This document shows, one piece after another, positions 18,420 through 26,647 of a stretch of 64,000 nucleotides of DNA. A program made the translations under genes and the position numbers. Below the pieces are notes generated by a model. That model did no database searches. It saw only the letters and a program-made list of their open reading frames with translations, and was not told the origin of the DNA. Source of the DNA: Pseudomonas tumuqii. GTDB taxonomy: Bacteria; Pseudomonadota; Gammaproteobacteria; Pseudomonadales; Pseudomonadaceae. Position 1 is the first letter of the stretch; each line of letters opens with the position of its first letter. The DNA lies in contig NZ_JAAOJA010000003.1 of NCBI RefSeq assembly GCF_013184545.1, forward strand, positions 248,001 to 312,000, written 5' to 3'.

Positions 18420-19624
18420 TGATCGAATTCTGGCTGTCCGCCGGCCTGCTGTTGCTGGCTGCCCTGGGTTTTCTGCTGATACCGGTCCTGCGCGGCCGCA
18501 AGGCCCAGGCCGAAGAAGACCGCACCGCATTGAATGTCACCCTCTATCAGGAGCGCCTGCAGGAGCTGGAAAATCAGCGTCAGGCCGGCACGCTCAGCGA
18601 GGAGCAATGGCAAAACGGTCGCGATGAAGCGGCCCGCGAACTGTTGGCCGACACCGACGGTGCCGAGAGCAAGGCCAGGGTCGGTGTGCTCGGCAGCAAG
18701 GTGCCGCTGACCGCCGCCTTGCTGATGCCGCTGCTGGGTTACGGTCTGTACCTGTACTGGGGCGCGATCGACGACGTCGAGCGCGCGCGAACCTTCGCCG
18801 AGCAGCCGCAGACCATCGAGGCGATGACCGCGCGCCTGGAGGCGTCGGTGAAGGCTGATCCGAAGTCCGCCGAAGGCTGGTACTTCCTCGGCCGTACCTA
18901 CATGGCCCAGGACCGTGCCGCCGACGCTGCCACTGCCTTCGAGCGCGCGGTGGACACCGGCGGACGCGAGCCGGAGTTGCTCGGCCAGTGGGCCCAGGCG
19001 TTGTATTTCGCCGGCGACAAACAATGGACCGAGCAGCTGCAGGCGCTGACCGATGAGGCGTTGAAGGCCGACCCGGCGGAAGTCACCAGCCTCGGCCTGC
19101 TCGGCATCGCCGCCTATGAAGAAGAGCGTTTCGAGGAGGCCATTGGCTTCTGGGAGCGTCTGGTCGCCGTATTGCCCGAGCAGGATCCCTCACGCCAGGC
19201 CATCCAGGGCGGCATCGCCCGTGCCCGCGAACGCCTGGCTGGGCCGTCGGATGCGCCGCCGGCTGCCGCCGCAAGCGGGCAACTGAGGGTCAAGGTCGAC
19301 CTGGCGGCGGCATTGAAAGACAAGGTAGAGCCGGGCGACAGCGTGTTCGTCTTCGCCCGTGCCGCCTCCGGTCCGCCGATGCCGCTGGCGGTCAAGCGCC
19401 TGACCGTGGCCGATCTGCCGGCCGAGGTCAGCCTGTCGGACAGCGACGCGATGATGCCGCAACTGAAAATTTCCGGGTTCGCCCAGGTGCAGCTGGTGGC
19501 GCGTATTTCGCGCAGCGGCAATGCCACCGCCGGCGAATGGATCGGTCGTAGCCAGCCGTTGGCCAGCAGCACCACCGAGCCGCAACAGCTGACCATCGAC
19601 ACGGCGGACGGCCAGGCGCAATGA
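18419..19624 (+). CDS. ccmI: Cytochrome c maturation TPR protein CcmI (CycH)
   Basis: Apocytochrome chaperone that presents substrates to CcmF/H; 401 aa. Two N-terminal membrane helices flank a cytoplasmic loop with a Leu-zipper-like segment ([23 protein letters not shown]). TPR repeats follow at about 145-280 ([54 protein letters not shown]). A C-terminal domain (about 290-400) resembles the cytochrome-biogenesis immunoglobulin-like domain. Last canonical ccm gene; overlaps the lipoprotein gene by 4 nt. Confidence 0.94.
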   Translation: MIEFWLSAGLLLLAALGFLLIPVLRGRKAQAEEDRTALNVTLYQERLQELENQRQAGTLSEEQWQNGRDEAARELLADTDGAESKARVGVLGSKVPLTAALLMPLLGYGLYLYWGAIDDVERARTFAEQPQTIEAMTARLEASVKADPKSAEGWYFLGRTYMAQDRAADAATAFERAVDTGGREPELLGQWAQALYFAGDKQWTEQLQALTDEALKADPAEVTSLGLLGIAAYEEERFEEAIGFWERLVAVLPEQDPSRQAIQGGIARARERLAGPSDAPPAAAASGQLRVKVDLAAALKDKVEPGDSVFVFARAASGPPMPLAVKRLTVADLPAEVSLSDSDAMMPQLKISGFAQVQLVARISRSGNATAGEWIGRSQPLASSTTEPQQLTIDTADGQAQ

Positions 19625-19941
19625 ACAGATGGCTAGCGATTGGCCTGGCCATCGGCTTGTCGAGCCTTGCCGGCTGCGCGGTGCAGGGCACGGCGCCGAT
19701 CAGCCAATTGCCGGTGAGCAAGTCACACCCGCGTTATGCGCCGCCGCCGGGGGTGGAAAGCCACTGGGATGCGGGGTTGGGCGTCTATGTGGTGTGGGGC
19801 GCGCGTGATCTGTATTACCGCGAGCGCACCTACTACCGCTGGAGCAGCGGCTGGAGTTGGGCGACCAATCCGCAAGGGCCGTGGCAGCCGACCGACAGCA
19901 GCGGCGTGCCGCCGGGCCTGTACCGTCGCTACGCGCCGTAA
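19621..19941 (+). CDS. Small lipoprotein of unknown function
   Basis: 106-aa predicted lipoprotein: a short hydrophobic signal with lipobox LAGC (Cys19), then a mature domain rich in Tyr, Trp, Pro and Arg ([39 protein letters not shown]). I do not recognise a named family. Its ATG overlaps the ccmI stop by 4 nt, so it is likely the last gene of the ccm transcript. An envelope role is inferred from the lipobox only. Residue +2 after Cys is Ala, which does not suggest inner-membrane retention. Confidence 0.75.
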   Translation: MNRWLAIGLAIGLSSLAGCAVQGTAPISQLPVSKSHPRYAPPPGVESHWDAGLGVYVVWGARDLYYRERTYYRWSSGWSWATNPQGPWQPTDSSGVPPGLYRRYAP

Positions 19942-19993
19942 CGCTGTCTCTGCGTCAGGCCGAGTGTGCAGTGTCGTAGGGACCGCCGCTCCG

Positions 19994-20020
19994 CGTAGCC
20001 CGGATTTTATCCGGGCTACG
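19994..20020. repeat. REP palindrome (GTAGCCCGGAT family)
   Basis: Perfect 12-bp inverted repeat (CGTAGCCCGGAT and ATCCGGGCTACG) with a TTT loop, between the convergent lipoprotein and pirin genes. It may also work as a bidirectional terminator or mRNA 3' stabiliser. Confidence 0.75.
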
Positions 20021-20034
20021 GTCATATGCCGCAA

Positions 20035-20889
20035 TCAGGCCAGCACGCCATCACGCAAGTCACGCAGCGCCTGCTCGATTTCTTCCCGGGTATTCATCAC
20101 GAACGGCCCGTATTGCACGATCGGCTCGCCCAAAGGTTTGCCGGCAATCAGCAGTAGTTTGGCGCCGTCGCGGCTGCTCAGGCGCAGTTCGCCGCTATCG
20201 GACAAGCGCACCAGACGTCCGGCGGGCACCGTCTGCGCACTGGCGCCCGGTAACTCAAGCGTGCCTGCGTAGACGTACAGCATGGCGCGATGGCCGTCAG
20301 GCAGGCGCGGGGCGATCTGGCTGCCGGCCGGCAGGCGCAAGTCGAACAGCTGCGGCTCGGTGTGCGGGCGTTGCACGGCGCCGCCTTGTTGCCGTTCGCC
20401 ATCGTCGAACTGCCCGGCGATCACCACCACCTCGACGCCGCCGGACGTGGTCAGGCGCGGAATCTCGCTGGCGGGAATGTCGCGGTAGCCGGGGGCGCCG
20501 AGCTTGTCCTTGGCCGGCAGGTTGAGCCACAGCTGGAAGCCGCGCATGGCCCCTTGTTCCTGTTCGGGCATCTCGCTGTGGATGATGCCGCGGGCGGCGG
20601 TCATCCACTGCACGCCGCCGCTTTGCAGCAGGCCGACGTTGCCCAGGTGGTCTTCATGACGCATGCGGCCTTCGAGCATGTAGGTGATGGTCTCGAAACC
20701 GCGGTGCGGGTGCGGCGGGAAGCCGGCGATATAGTCGTCCGGATCGTCCGAGGCGAACTCATCGAGCATCAGGAAGGGGTCGAAGCGCTCGATCCCGCCG
20801 CCGCCAATCACTCGGTTCAGGCGCACGCCAGCACCGTCGGATGCGGGTTGGCCGGGCTGGATGGCGAGTACGCTGCGTAGTGGGCTCAT
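20035..20889 (-). CDS. Pirin family protein (bicupin)
   Basis: 284-aa two-cupin protein. The pirin N-terminal cupin is clear: FDPFLMLDEF, then the metal-binding motif FPPHPHRGFETITYMLEG and HEDHLGN, and the RGIIHSE signature, which supply the His/Glu ligands. The C-terminal cupin begins near residue 170 (LRLPAGSQIAPRLPDGHRAMLYVYAG). Start ATG 20889 gives MSPLRSVLAIQPG. Pirins are Fe(II) proteins with quercetinase or regulatory roles; the role of this one cannot be fixed from sequence. Confidence 0.92.
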   Translation of the reverse strand: MSPLRSVLAIQPGQPASDGAGVRLNRVIGGGGIERFDPFLMLDEFASDDPDDYIAGFPPHPHRGFETITYMLEGRMRHEDHLGNVGLLQSGGVQWMTAARGIIHSEMPEQEQGAMRGFQLWLNLPAKDKLGAPGYRDIPASEIPRLTTSGGVEVVVIAGQFDDGERQQGGAVQRPHTEPQLFDLRLPAGSQIAPRLPDGHRAMLYVYAGTLELPGASAQTVPAGRLVRLSDSGELRLSSRDGAKLLLIAGKPLGEPIVQYGPFVMNTREEIEQALRDLRDGVLA

Positions 20890-21098
20890 GGGGCATCTCC
20901 TCAAATTGGAATATGCCCATCCTATGCCTACCAATCAGATTGATGGTTGCGAAATTCGCGACATAATGATCAGTTTATTAGATTGTCGGTGGACTTGCCG
21001 CGAACAGCAGAAGACGCTCGCGCGACGGCACTCGATATTTCCACCGCTTCTGAGCCGCGCCAGGTTAAGACTCTGGGGCGGCCCTATGGTCGCTCGCT
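20890..21098. other. Gap between mlaA end and pirin start
   Basis: About 210 bp with no gene. It contains a small palindrome GCGAAATTCGC at 20949-20959 about 60 bp upstream of the pirin start, in an AT-rich stretch that is the likely pirin promoter region. No terminator for mlaA is obvious. Confidence 0.5.
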
Positions 21099-21887
21099 CT
21101 ATTCGGCAATCAGCAGCTTGCGCGACTCGTTGTAGAAGTAGCGGATCTTCTCGTATTCGAACGGCGAGTTGAGCTGGCCGTAACGGAAGTTGACGGTGGA
21201 GCGCTGATCGACCGTCTCGAGCAAGAATATTTCCGGATGATTGTTGCTGGCTTCGGCCACGTTGAGCCAGTTGACCTGGCTCTTGGCGCTGAAATCCATC
21301 ACCAGTCCGCCGGTGTCGCGCAGGTTGGAGGGGCCGAGCAGTGGCAGCATCAGGTAAGGGCCGGCCGGTGCGCCGTAGAACCCCAGGGTCTGGCCGAAGT
21401 CTTCGCGCTGTTTCGGCAGGCCCATGCGGCTTGCCGGATCCCACAGCCCGGCCACACCGATGGTGGTGTTGAGCAGCAGGCGGGCGGTGGTCTGCATCGT
21501 GCGCTTGGTTTTCAACTGCAGCAGGCTGTTGAGCAGGTTTGGCACGTCGCCGAGGTTGCTGAAGAAGTTGCTCACCCCATGTTGCACAACAGTCGGGGTG
21601 ACATAGCGATAACCGTCGACTATGGGCAGAAACACCCACTGATCGAAGCGGTAGTTGAAGTGGTAGACGCGCCGGTTCCAGGACTCCAGGGGGTCATAGA
21701 CATTCAGGGCACCCAAGGTCGAGCGTTCGAACTCGCGCTGATCCAGGCCAGGATTGAACTGCAGGTGTTGCAGCGGTTGCTTGAAGCCGTCTTCATCGGC
21801 GTGATGCTGGGCCTGAGTCAGGCCGCTGGTCATTAGCAGGGTCAGCAGCAGGGTCAGCAGCAGGGTTGTCGCAGGAGGCTTAACCAC
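21099..21887 (-). CDS. mlaA: MlaA/VacJ family outer-membrane lipid-asymmetry protein
   Basis: Outer-membrane component that removes mislocalised phospholipids through the Mla pathway. The family core is clear: DPLESWNRRVYHFNYRFDQW, VQHGVSNFFSNLGDVPNLLNSLLQ, GQTLGFYGAPAGPYLMLPLLGPSN and DTGGLVMDF. I start it at the GTG at 21887, which has GGAG 7 nt upstream and lies inside the end of the preceding hydrolase gene, giving 262 aa. The N terminus is a hydrophobic Leu/Thr signal without an obvious lipobox Cys, so it may be a soluble secreted form rather than a lipoprotein. Confidence 0.9.
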   Translation of the reverse strand: MVKPPATTLLLTLLLTLLMTSGLTQAQHHADEDGFKQPLQHLQFNPGLDQREFERSTLGALNVYDPLESWNRRVYHFNYRFDQWVFLPIVDGYRYVTPTVVQHGVSNFFSNLGDVPNLLNSLLQLKTKRTMQTTARLLLNTTIGVAGLWDPASRMGLPKQREDFGQTLGFYGAPAGPYLMLPLLGPSNLRDTGGLVMDFSAKSQVNWLNVAEASNNHPEIFLLETVDQRSTVNFRYGQLNSPFEYEKIRYFYNESRKLLIAE

Positions 21888-23178
21888 GGAAGAACTCCAG
21901 CATGGCGTCGCTGTTGACGCGGTAGTTGAGGTTGCCGCAGTGCCCGCCAAACGGGTAGACGGTCAGGCGATCGCCCAGGGTTCGGCGCAGAAAACCCAGG
22001 TCGCCAGGACCGAGGATGAGGTCATCGGCGTTGTGCATTACGGCGATTTTGCTGGATTCTTTCAGATAGTCCTCGACGGCATAGAGGCTGACCTGATTGA
22101 TCATCTGGGTGATGCTGCCGCCGTCAAGGCGAGCCCGCCACATCGGGATCAGCTGCTCGGTGATGTAGCAGTCGAAGTCGCATTGCAGGGCACGTTTGAA
22201 AAATGGTGTGAGGCTGGTGCTGTCGTTGATCGGGTAGCGCGCCGGGGTGATCAGGCCGCGCCGGTTGATCAGGTCTGAGGTGAAGGCGATATCGGCAGCG
22301 GCGAAGCGGAACACCGTACCAATCAGCATGGCCATCTGCTCGTCGGAAAGTTGCTCCTTGGAGCGCTGGAAGTCGAAGAGCATCGCATCGTTGAGGTCGA
22401 CGTAACCCTTTTCCTGGAAATAACGGGTCAGCTTGGCCAGCACCGTCTCATAGAAGGTGGTGCTGCTGTTGATGCCTTCGACCTGGGTTTGTACCAGGCG
22501 GTCGAGGTTGCTGGTCGAGGTGTAGAGGTTGACCGGCGGATTGAGCAGCAGCACACGTTTGAAGTTGAAGCTGCGGCGGGTTTCGTCGAGCTGACTGACG
22601 AATGCCGCTTGCAGGGCGCCCAGGCTGTAGCCGGTCAGGTGGAAGGCACTGACCTTCAGGCGCGGGTGCTGGGCGCGCACGGCCTGCATTGCTCGGTACA
22701 GATCGTCGGCATCTTCGCCGGTGAGGCCCGGTGTGGCAAAGCGCGAGGCAGCAGTCATGAAGTCGTAGCTGGTCGGTGAGGACAGTTGCACCACGTGGTA
22801 ACCGGCGCCGTAGAACAGTTTCTTCAGGTACTCCGCAGTGCTGCTGGCGTAAGGCATGCCCGTGCCGGCGATGATGAAAATCAGCGGTGCCTCGCCTTTC
22901 TGCTTGGCCAGGCGATAACCCATCTTGGTCACCGGCCAGAAGTTATCCGGCAGTTCGAACTCGCGCTCCGGGCGCAGCCTGACCCGGTAGTCCTGCTGGT
23001 CAATGTCGGCATCGGCCGGCAGTTGCGGTTGCAGTTCGGCCGGCGTGGTGGCGATGGTCGCCTCGAACGGGTTGGTCAGTGGGTAACCATAGCTTTGCGC
23101 GTCGATCTCGGCGGCCAACAGTGGCCCACCGAGGGTTATGCCGCACAGCAGAGCAGCGAGGCGATATACAAGCGGCAT
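21880..23178 (-). CDS. Secreted alpha/beta hydrolase
   Basis: 432-aa protein with a signal peptide (residues 1-23, ending LLAAE). The hydrolase core has LIFIIAGTGMPY (oxyanion region), the nucleophile elbow AFHLTGYSLGALQAAFV with Ser in GYSLG, and a late HNADDLILGPGDLGFL (acid) and YPFGGHCGNL (His). Orthologues sit beside mlaA in other Pseudomonas. The 8-nt overlap with mlaA suggests translational coupling and a shared envelope-lipid context. The substrate is unknown; a lipase/esterase role is inference. Confidence 0.85.
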   Translation of the reverse strand: MPLVYRLAALLCGITLGGPLLAAEIDAQSYGYPLTNPFEATIATTPAELQPQLPADADIDQQDYRVRLRPEREFELPDNFWPVTKMGYRLAKQKGEAPLIFIIAGTGMPYASSTAEYLKKLFYGAGYHVVQLSSPTSYDFMTAASRFATPGLTGEDADDLYRAMQAVRAQHPRLKVSAFHLTGYSLGALQAAFVSQLDETRRSFNFKRVLLLNPPVNLYTSTSNLDRLVQTQVEGINSSTTFYETVLAKLTRYFQEKGYVDLNDAMLFDFQRSKEQLSDEQMAMLIGTVFRFAAADIAFTSDLINRRGLITPARYPINDSTSLTPFFKRALQCDFDCYITEQLIPMWRARLDGGSITQMINQVSLYAVEDYLKESSKIAVMHNADDLILGPGDLGFLRRTLGDRLTVYPFGGHCGNLNYRVNSDAMLEFFRG

Positions 23179-23255
23179 GAATTAAATCCCTTTAAAAGAG
23201 GGCTGATTGATCGAGTTGAAAGAAGTGAGACAACCGAACCTTCGGAGAGTGCCGA

Positions 23256-23744
23256 TCAAGCCGATTTTTGACTCAGGTCGTGCAGCGCCGGGCCGGTCAG
23301 GCGATACTGCGTCCAGTCATCCAGCGGCTGAGCGCCCAGGCGTTTGTAGAACTCGATGGCCGGTTCATTCCAGTCCAGCACCGACCATTCCAGACGTCCG
23401 CAGCCGCGCGCTATAGCCAGGCTCGCCAGCTTGCCGAGCAAGGCAGAGCCAAGTCCCGTCCCGCGGGCGCTGGAGCGTACATAGAGATCTTCGAGATAGA
23501 TACCGGGTTTGCCGAGAAAGGTCGAGTAATTGTGGAAGAACAGGGCAAAGCCTGCGGCCGTGCCATCGACTTCGCCGATCAGCACTTCGGCAAAGGGGTG
23601 CGCTCCAAACAGGTGTTCGCTCATTTGTGCCGGGTCGGCTACCACCTGATCGCTGAGCTTCTCGTACTCGGCCAGTTCGCGGATAAAACCGATGATCAGC
23701 GCAACATCGTCACGCTGGGCACTGCGGATGTGCAAATGGGACAT
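23256..23744 (-). CDS. GNAT family N-acetyltransferase
   Basis: 162-aa acetyltransferase. The acetyl-CoA binding motif A is IYLEDLYVRSSARGTGLGSALL, with the RGTGLG pyrophosphate loop, and motif B follows (LEWSVLDWNEPAIEFYKRLGAQ). The N-terminal IRSAQRDDVALIIGFIRELAEYEKL pattern resembles the spermidine/diamine acetyltransferase-like subgroup, so a polyamine or small-amine substrate is possible but not shown. It is a monocistronic gene. Confidence 0.88.
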   Translation of the reverse strand: MSHLHIRSAQRDDVALIIGFIRELAEYEKLSDQVVADPAQMSEHLFGAHPFAEVLIGEVDGTAAGFALFFHNYSTFLGKPGIYLEDLYVRSSARGTGLGSALLGKLASLAIARGCGRLEWSVLDWNEPAIEFYKRLGAQPLDDWTQYRLTGPALHDLSQKSA

Positions 23745-23896
23745 GGTCGCTCCTTGAGTTGCTGATCAGGCGAGCATGCGGTGTGGCCCTGGGTCTTGCA
23801 AGGTGTGTCCAGCATCATCGGGCCACTTCAGACGGCTCGAAGTCATTGCTCGGAGCGTCAGGCGGCTGCAGGCGGCGAGCGTTTTTTCACAGCCTC

Positions 23897-24121
23897 TCAA
23901 GCCTGATGGTGCAACCAGGCATGTTTCGGTAATTTTGGTGTCGGACTCGAACGCTTTTCCAGGCGTTGCCAGAGCTTCTCGTGAAAGTAGAAGCCAACCG
24001 AGTTGCACAGAGGCTCGATGGCGGCGACCAGGCCACTGGCCGCGACACTACCAGTCAGCGCATAGGTCACCGCAAAGGCGATGCAGAAGTGCATCAGAGT
24101 GAAGGTTAGGGTCTTGAATAT
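23897..24121 (-). CDS. DUF2061 membrane protein, apparent ATA start
   Basis: Small DUF2061 inner-membrane protein with two hydrophobic stretches and the family signature VAAIEPLCNSVGFYFHEKLWQR. The family usually begins M-x-K-T-L-T-F. Here that N terminus is encoded (FKTLTFTLMHFC), but the aligned initiator codon at 24121 is ATA, with AGAGG 6 nt upstream. An in-frame TAG lies just beyond, and the first normal ATG is 9 codons later (24094, 65 aa). Either initiation is at a rare ATA, or the start has mutated and a shorter protein is made. The function of the family is unknown. Confidence 0.75.
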   Translation of the reverse strand: MFKTLTFTLMHFCIAFAVTYALTGSVAASGLVAAIEPLCNSVGFYFHEKLWQRLEKRSSPTPKLPKHAWLHHQA

Positions 24122-24385
24122 GGCTGGCCTCTAATGAGAAGTATTAGCGATTACTTGTGAGGTTAGCGGCTGCATGCTGATTGAAGAAATGCGTCATTTT
24201 TATGTTGTTGATAGTTTTTGATAATTTAAATGGTTGTCGAGCAGTACGCAGCCGCGAGAAATCGTCAATAAAATGCGCGGGTGAGTTTGACAAGGCGATG
24301 CTGGCGGCTAACTTGAAGTGCGCGGCGCATGGATGTCCCGCGCTGCTCACAATTGACTTGAGCTTTTCTGAAATGGAGTTCCAAC
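24122..24385. other. AT-rich divergent promoter region
   Basis: About 260 bp between the DUF2061 gene and the divergent ComEA-like gene, noticeably more AT-rich than its surroundings (for example around 24193-24232). I see no gene in it. It presumably carries both promoters. Confidence 0.4.
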
Positions 24386-24709
24386 ATGCATAAGCGCTAT
24401 CTCTCCTCCCTGCTGTGTGCCGTTCTGACCGCAGCTGCTCTCAGCGTCTCCGCCGCCGAAACCACCAAGACTGCTCCCGCGAAGCCTGCGGCGGTGCAAG
24501 TGGCAGAGGTCGGCAAAATCAATCTCAATACGGCCGATGCTCCCACGCTGCAGCGTGAGCTGAGCGGTATCGGCGAGACCAAGGCCAAGGCGATAGTGGC
24601 GTACCGTGACGCCCACGGCGCCTTCACCTCGGTTGATGAGCTGCTTGAGGTCAAGGGCATCGGCGAGTCCATCCTGGCGAAGAACCGCGACAAGCTGAGC
24701 ATCAATTAA
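24386..24709 (+). CDS. ComEA-type helix-hairpin-helix protein
   Basis: 107-aa exported protein: a signal peptide (residues 1-24, ending VSAAE), a short Ala/Pro/Lys linker, then two helix-hairpin-helix motifs (INLNTADAPTLQRELSGIGETKAKAIVAYRD and FTSVDELLEVKGIGESILAKNRDKL). This is the soluble ComEA/YbaV form, which in competence systems binds incoming DNA in the periplasm. No other competence gene is adjacent. GGAG lies 7 nt before the ATG. A strong terminator follows. Confidence 0.92.
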   Translation: MHKRYLSSLLCAVLTAAALSVSAAETTKTAPAKPAAVQVAEVGKINLNTADAPTLQRELSGIGETKAKAIVAYRDAHGAFTSVDELLEVKGIGESILAKNRDKLSIN

Positions 24710-24727
24710 CCGATACGCTGGAAGATC

Positions 24728-24753
24728 AAGGCCGGTCAATGACCGGCCTTTTT
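24728..24753 (+). terminator. Rho-independent terminator after the comEA-like gene
   Basis: Stem AAGGCCGGTC / GACCGGCCTT with an AAT loop, followed by a T run, 18 nt after the stop codon. Confidence 0.9.
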
Positions 24754-24868
24754 GCATGTTGGGGGTGACCGCCAGGCCGGTCCTGCAATACAGTTCGCGT
24801 TTTCTGGACGGCCACCGGCAGTCCTGTGCGCATCGGCAGGTGCGGATCAACGGACGGTTATCTTTTCG

Positions 24869-25996
24869 ATGAATGCGATGTCTCCCCAGGCGATCTACCA
24901 GCATGCCCTTGACCACCATGGTTTCCAGGTGGATGACGCCCAGCAGCGGGCGGTGAGGGCGCTGGAAAACTGCCATCAGGCGTTGCATCGGCCTGGAGAC
25001 AGTGCGCAGCCAGTCAGCGGGGTTTATCTCTGGGGGCCGGTAGGACGCGGCAAGACCTGGCTAATGGATCAGTTCTATCAAAGCCTGCGAGTGCCCGCGC
25101 GCCGTCAGCATTTTCATCATTTCATGCGCTGGGTGCATCGCCGCCTGTTCCAGTTGACCGGCACTCCCGATCCCTTGCGGGCCTTGGCTCGTGAGCTGAG
25201 CGCCGAGGTCAGTGTGCTGTGTTTCGACGAGTTGTTCGTCAGTGACATTGGCGATGCCATTTTGGTCGGGCGCTTGTTGCAGCTGATGTTCGAGGAGGGC
25301 GTTGTGCTGGTTGCCACATCCAACCAGGCGCCGGAACAGCTATATGCCGACGGTTTCAATCGGGAGCGCTTGCTCCCGGCGATAGTGGCCATCAACCGGT
25401 ACATGCAGGTTGTCGGTGTCGATGGCGGGCAGGATCACCGCCTGCACCCGGGCATACAGCATCAGCGCTATTGGCAGGCCGAGCCGGATCGACCCAGTGC
25501 GCTGCAGGAGGTTTTTCGCCGGTTAACGGTGGGCGCGACGCCATCTGATCGCCCCGTTGTGCTTGGGCAGCGATCCATTCGCGTGGTGCAACAGGCTGCT
25601 GCGGTGATCTGGTGCCGCTTTGCCGATCTGTGCGAACAGCCGGTCTCGGCGCTGGATTTCATTGCCCTGTGCGATCATTTCTCGGTCATAGTGCTCAGCG
25701 AGGTGCCAGCCCTGAGCGGCCAGCAGAAACCAGGCACTATCGCCCGTGGTACCGAGGATGGTATCGAGCGGGTGGCGGCCGGCGACCGCGAACTGCCCGC
25801 GCTGGCGGCGCATGACGATAGCGTGCGGCGCTTCATTGCCCTGGTGGATGAATGCTACGACCGCCGCATACCGCTCTACCTGGAAGCTCAGGTGCCACTG
25901 GAGGCGCTATATACCGAGGGTTACCTGGCTTTCCCGTTCCGTCGCACCCTGAGCCGGCTGCGGGAAATGCAGCTGCAACGGTTTTCTGCGGTTTAG
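24869..25996 (+). CDS. zapE: ZapE/AFG1-like AAA ATPase
   Basis: 375-aa P-loop ATPase of the ZapE (AFG1) family. Walker A is GPVGRGKTW, followed by FHHFMRWVHRRL, Walker B VLCFDELFVSDIGDAILVG, and the sensor region VLVATSNQAPEQLYADGFNRERLLPAI. The C terminus has the family ending YDRRIPLYLEA. E. coli ZapE acts at constricting Z-rings. Pseudomonas usually has a second, canonical zapE near rplM, so this may be a paralogue. Start: ATG 24869 or 24878; neither has a strong Shine-Dalgarno. Confidence 0.82.
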   Translation: MNAMSPQAIYQHALDHHGFQVDDAQQRAVRALENCHQALHRPGDSAQPVSGVYLWGPVGRGKTWLMDQFYQSLRVPARRQHFHHFMRWVHRRLFQLTGTPDPLRALARELSAEVSVLCFDELFVSDIGDAILVGRLLQLMFEEGVVLVATSNQAPEQLYADGFNRERLLPAIVAINRYMQVVGVDGGQDHRLHPGIQHQRYWQAEPDRPSALQEVFRRLTVGATPSDRPVVLGQRSIRVVQQAAAVIWCRFADLCEQPVSALDFIALCDHFSVIVLSEVPALSGQQKPGTIARGTEDGIERVAAGDRELPALAAHDDSVRRFIALVDECYDRRIPLYLEAQVPLEALYTEGYLAFPFRRTLSRLREMQLQRFSAV

Positions 25997-26037
25997 CCGG
26001 TGTCGGCCCCCTGCGCAGATTGGTAAGGGCAGTCCCG

Positions 26038-26097
26038 TAGCCGGGATGAGCTCCAGCGTAATCAGCGGAGAGCTTCCCGGATTGCGCTTGGTGCCCA
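26038..26097. repeat. REP-like element (GTAGCC...CTCCAGCGTAATC type)
   Basis: Contains GTAGCCGGGATGAGCTCC, AGCGTAATC and TTCCCGGATTGCGC. In reverse orientation this matches much of the element at 30255-30324. It lies between the zapE-like gene and the tRNA-Asn repeat array. Confidence 0.55.
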
Positions 26098-26100
26098 CTG

Positions 26101-26280
26101 AAAACAAAAAAAGCTCCGGGATTAACCGCAGGTAATAAAAAACCCGGCTGGATGGCCGGGTTCTCGAATTTGGCTCCGCGACCAGGACTCGACAGCGCAG
26201 CTGAACGCGCTTCAGCGCGGCCCCGGAGGGTGAGCTTGGGCGAATAACCTGGGACGCAGTCCCAGGTGAGAGTCCGACAG
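26101..26280 (-). repeat. tRNA-Asn distal repeat, unit 3 (most distal)
   Basis: About 180 bp unit, read on the - strand downstream of tRNA-Asn. In order it holds a hairpin (CCTGGGAC-TGC-GTCCCAGG), a second hairpin around GCTGAA/TTCAGC, the last 22 nt of tRNA-Asn (26171-26192, including CCA), and a terminator (CCCGGC/GCCGGG plus T run, 26135-26161). It is almost identical to unit 2: I count one substitution and one or two single-base indels. Confidence 0.88.
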
Positions 26281-26460
26281 AAACAAAAAAAGCTCCGGGA
26301 TTAACCGCAGGTAATAAAAAACCCGGCTGGATGGCCGGGTTCTCGAATTTGGCTCCGCGACCAGGACTCGACAGCGCAGCTGAACGCGCTTCAGCGTGGC
26401 CCCGGAGGGGTGAGCTTGGGCGAATAACCTGGGACGCAGTCCCAGGTGAGAGTCCGACAG
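26281..26460 (-). repeat. tRNA-Asn distal repeat, unit 2
   Basis: Same structure as unit 3. The tRNA-Asn 3' segment is at 26350-26371 and the terminator hairpin at 26314-26341. The spacing from the unit 3 tRNA segment is 179 bp. Confidence 0.88.
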
Positions 26461-26607
26461 AAACAAAAAAGCCCCGGTATTAAACGAGGCTCTTGAATTT
26501 GGCTCCGCGACCAGGACTCGACAGCGCAGCTGAACGCGCTTCAGCGTGGCCCCGGAGGGGTGAGCCTTGGCGAATAACCTGGGACGCAGTCCCGGTGAGA
26601 GTCCGCA
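26461..26607 (-). repeat. tRNA-Asn distal repeat, unit 1 (closest to the tRNA), shorter variant
   Basis: About 147 bp. The tRNA-Asn 3' segment is at 26500-26521. The terminator region differs from units 2 and 3: AGCCTCG/CGGGGCT stem with a T run at 26466-26492. The spacing to the real tRNA 3' end is 148 bp, about 30 bp less than between units 2 and 3. Confidence 0.86.
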
Positions 26608-26611
26608 GGCA

Positions 26612-26639
26612 ATAAAAAACCCGGCTGGATGGCCGGGTT
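26612..26639 (-). terminator. Terminator immediately after tRNA-Asn
   Basis: On the - strand, AACCCGGC-CATCCA-GCCGGGTT followed by a T run, 9 nt beyond the tRNA CCA end. The same hairpin recurs after the tRNA 3' segment in repeat units 2 and 3. Confidence 0.85.
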
Positions 26640-26647
26640 CTCGAATT

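Noticed and set aside
23766-24008. 80-aa reverse frame overlapping the DUF2061 gene
   Set aside because: It overlaps the well-recognised DUF2061 domain in another frame and has no family resemblance.
26101-26607. Tandem repeats as a CRISPR array
   Set aside because: Units are about 150-180 bp and nearly identical throughout, without unique spacers. They contain tRNA sequence and terminators, and no cas gene is present.
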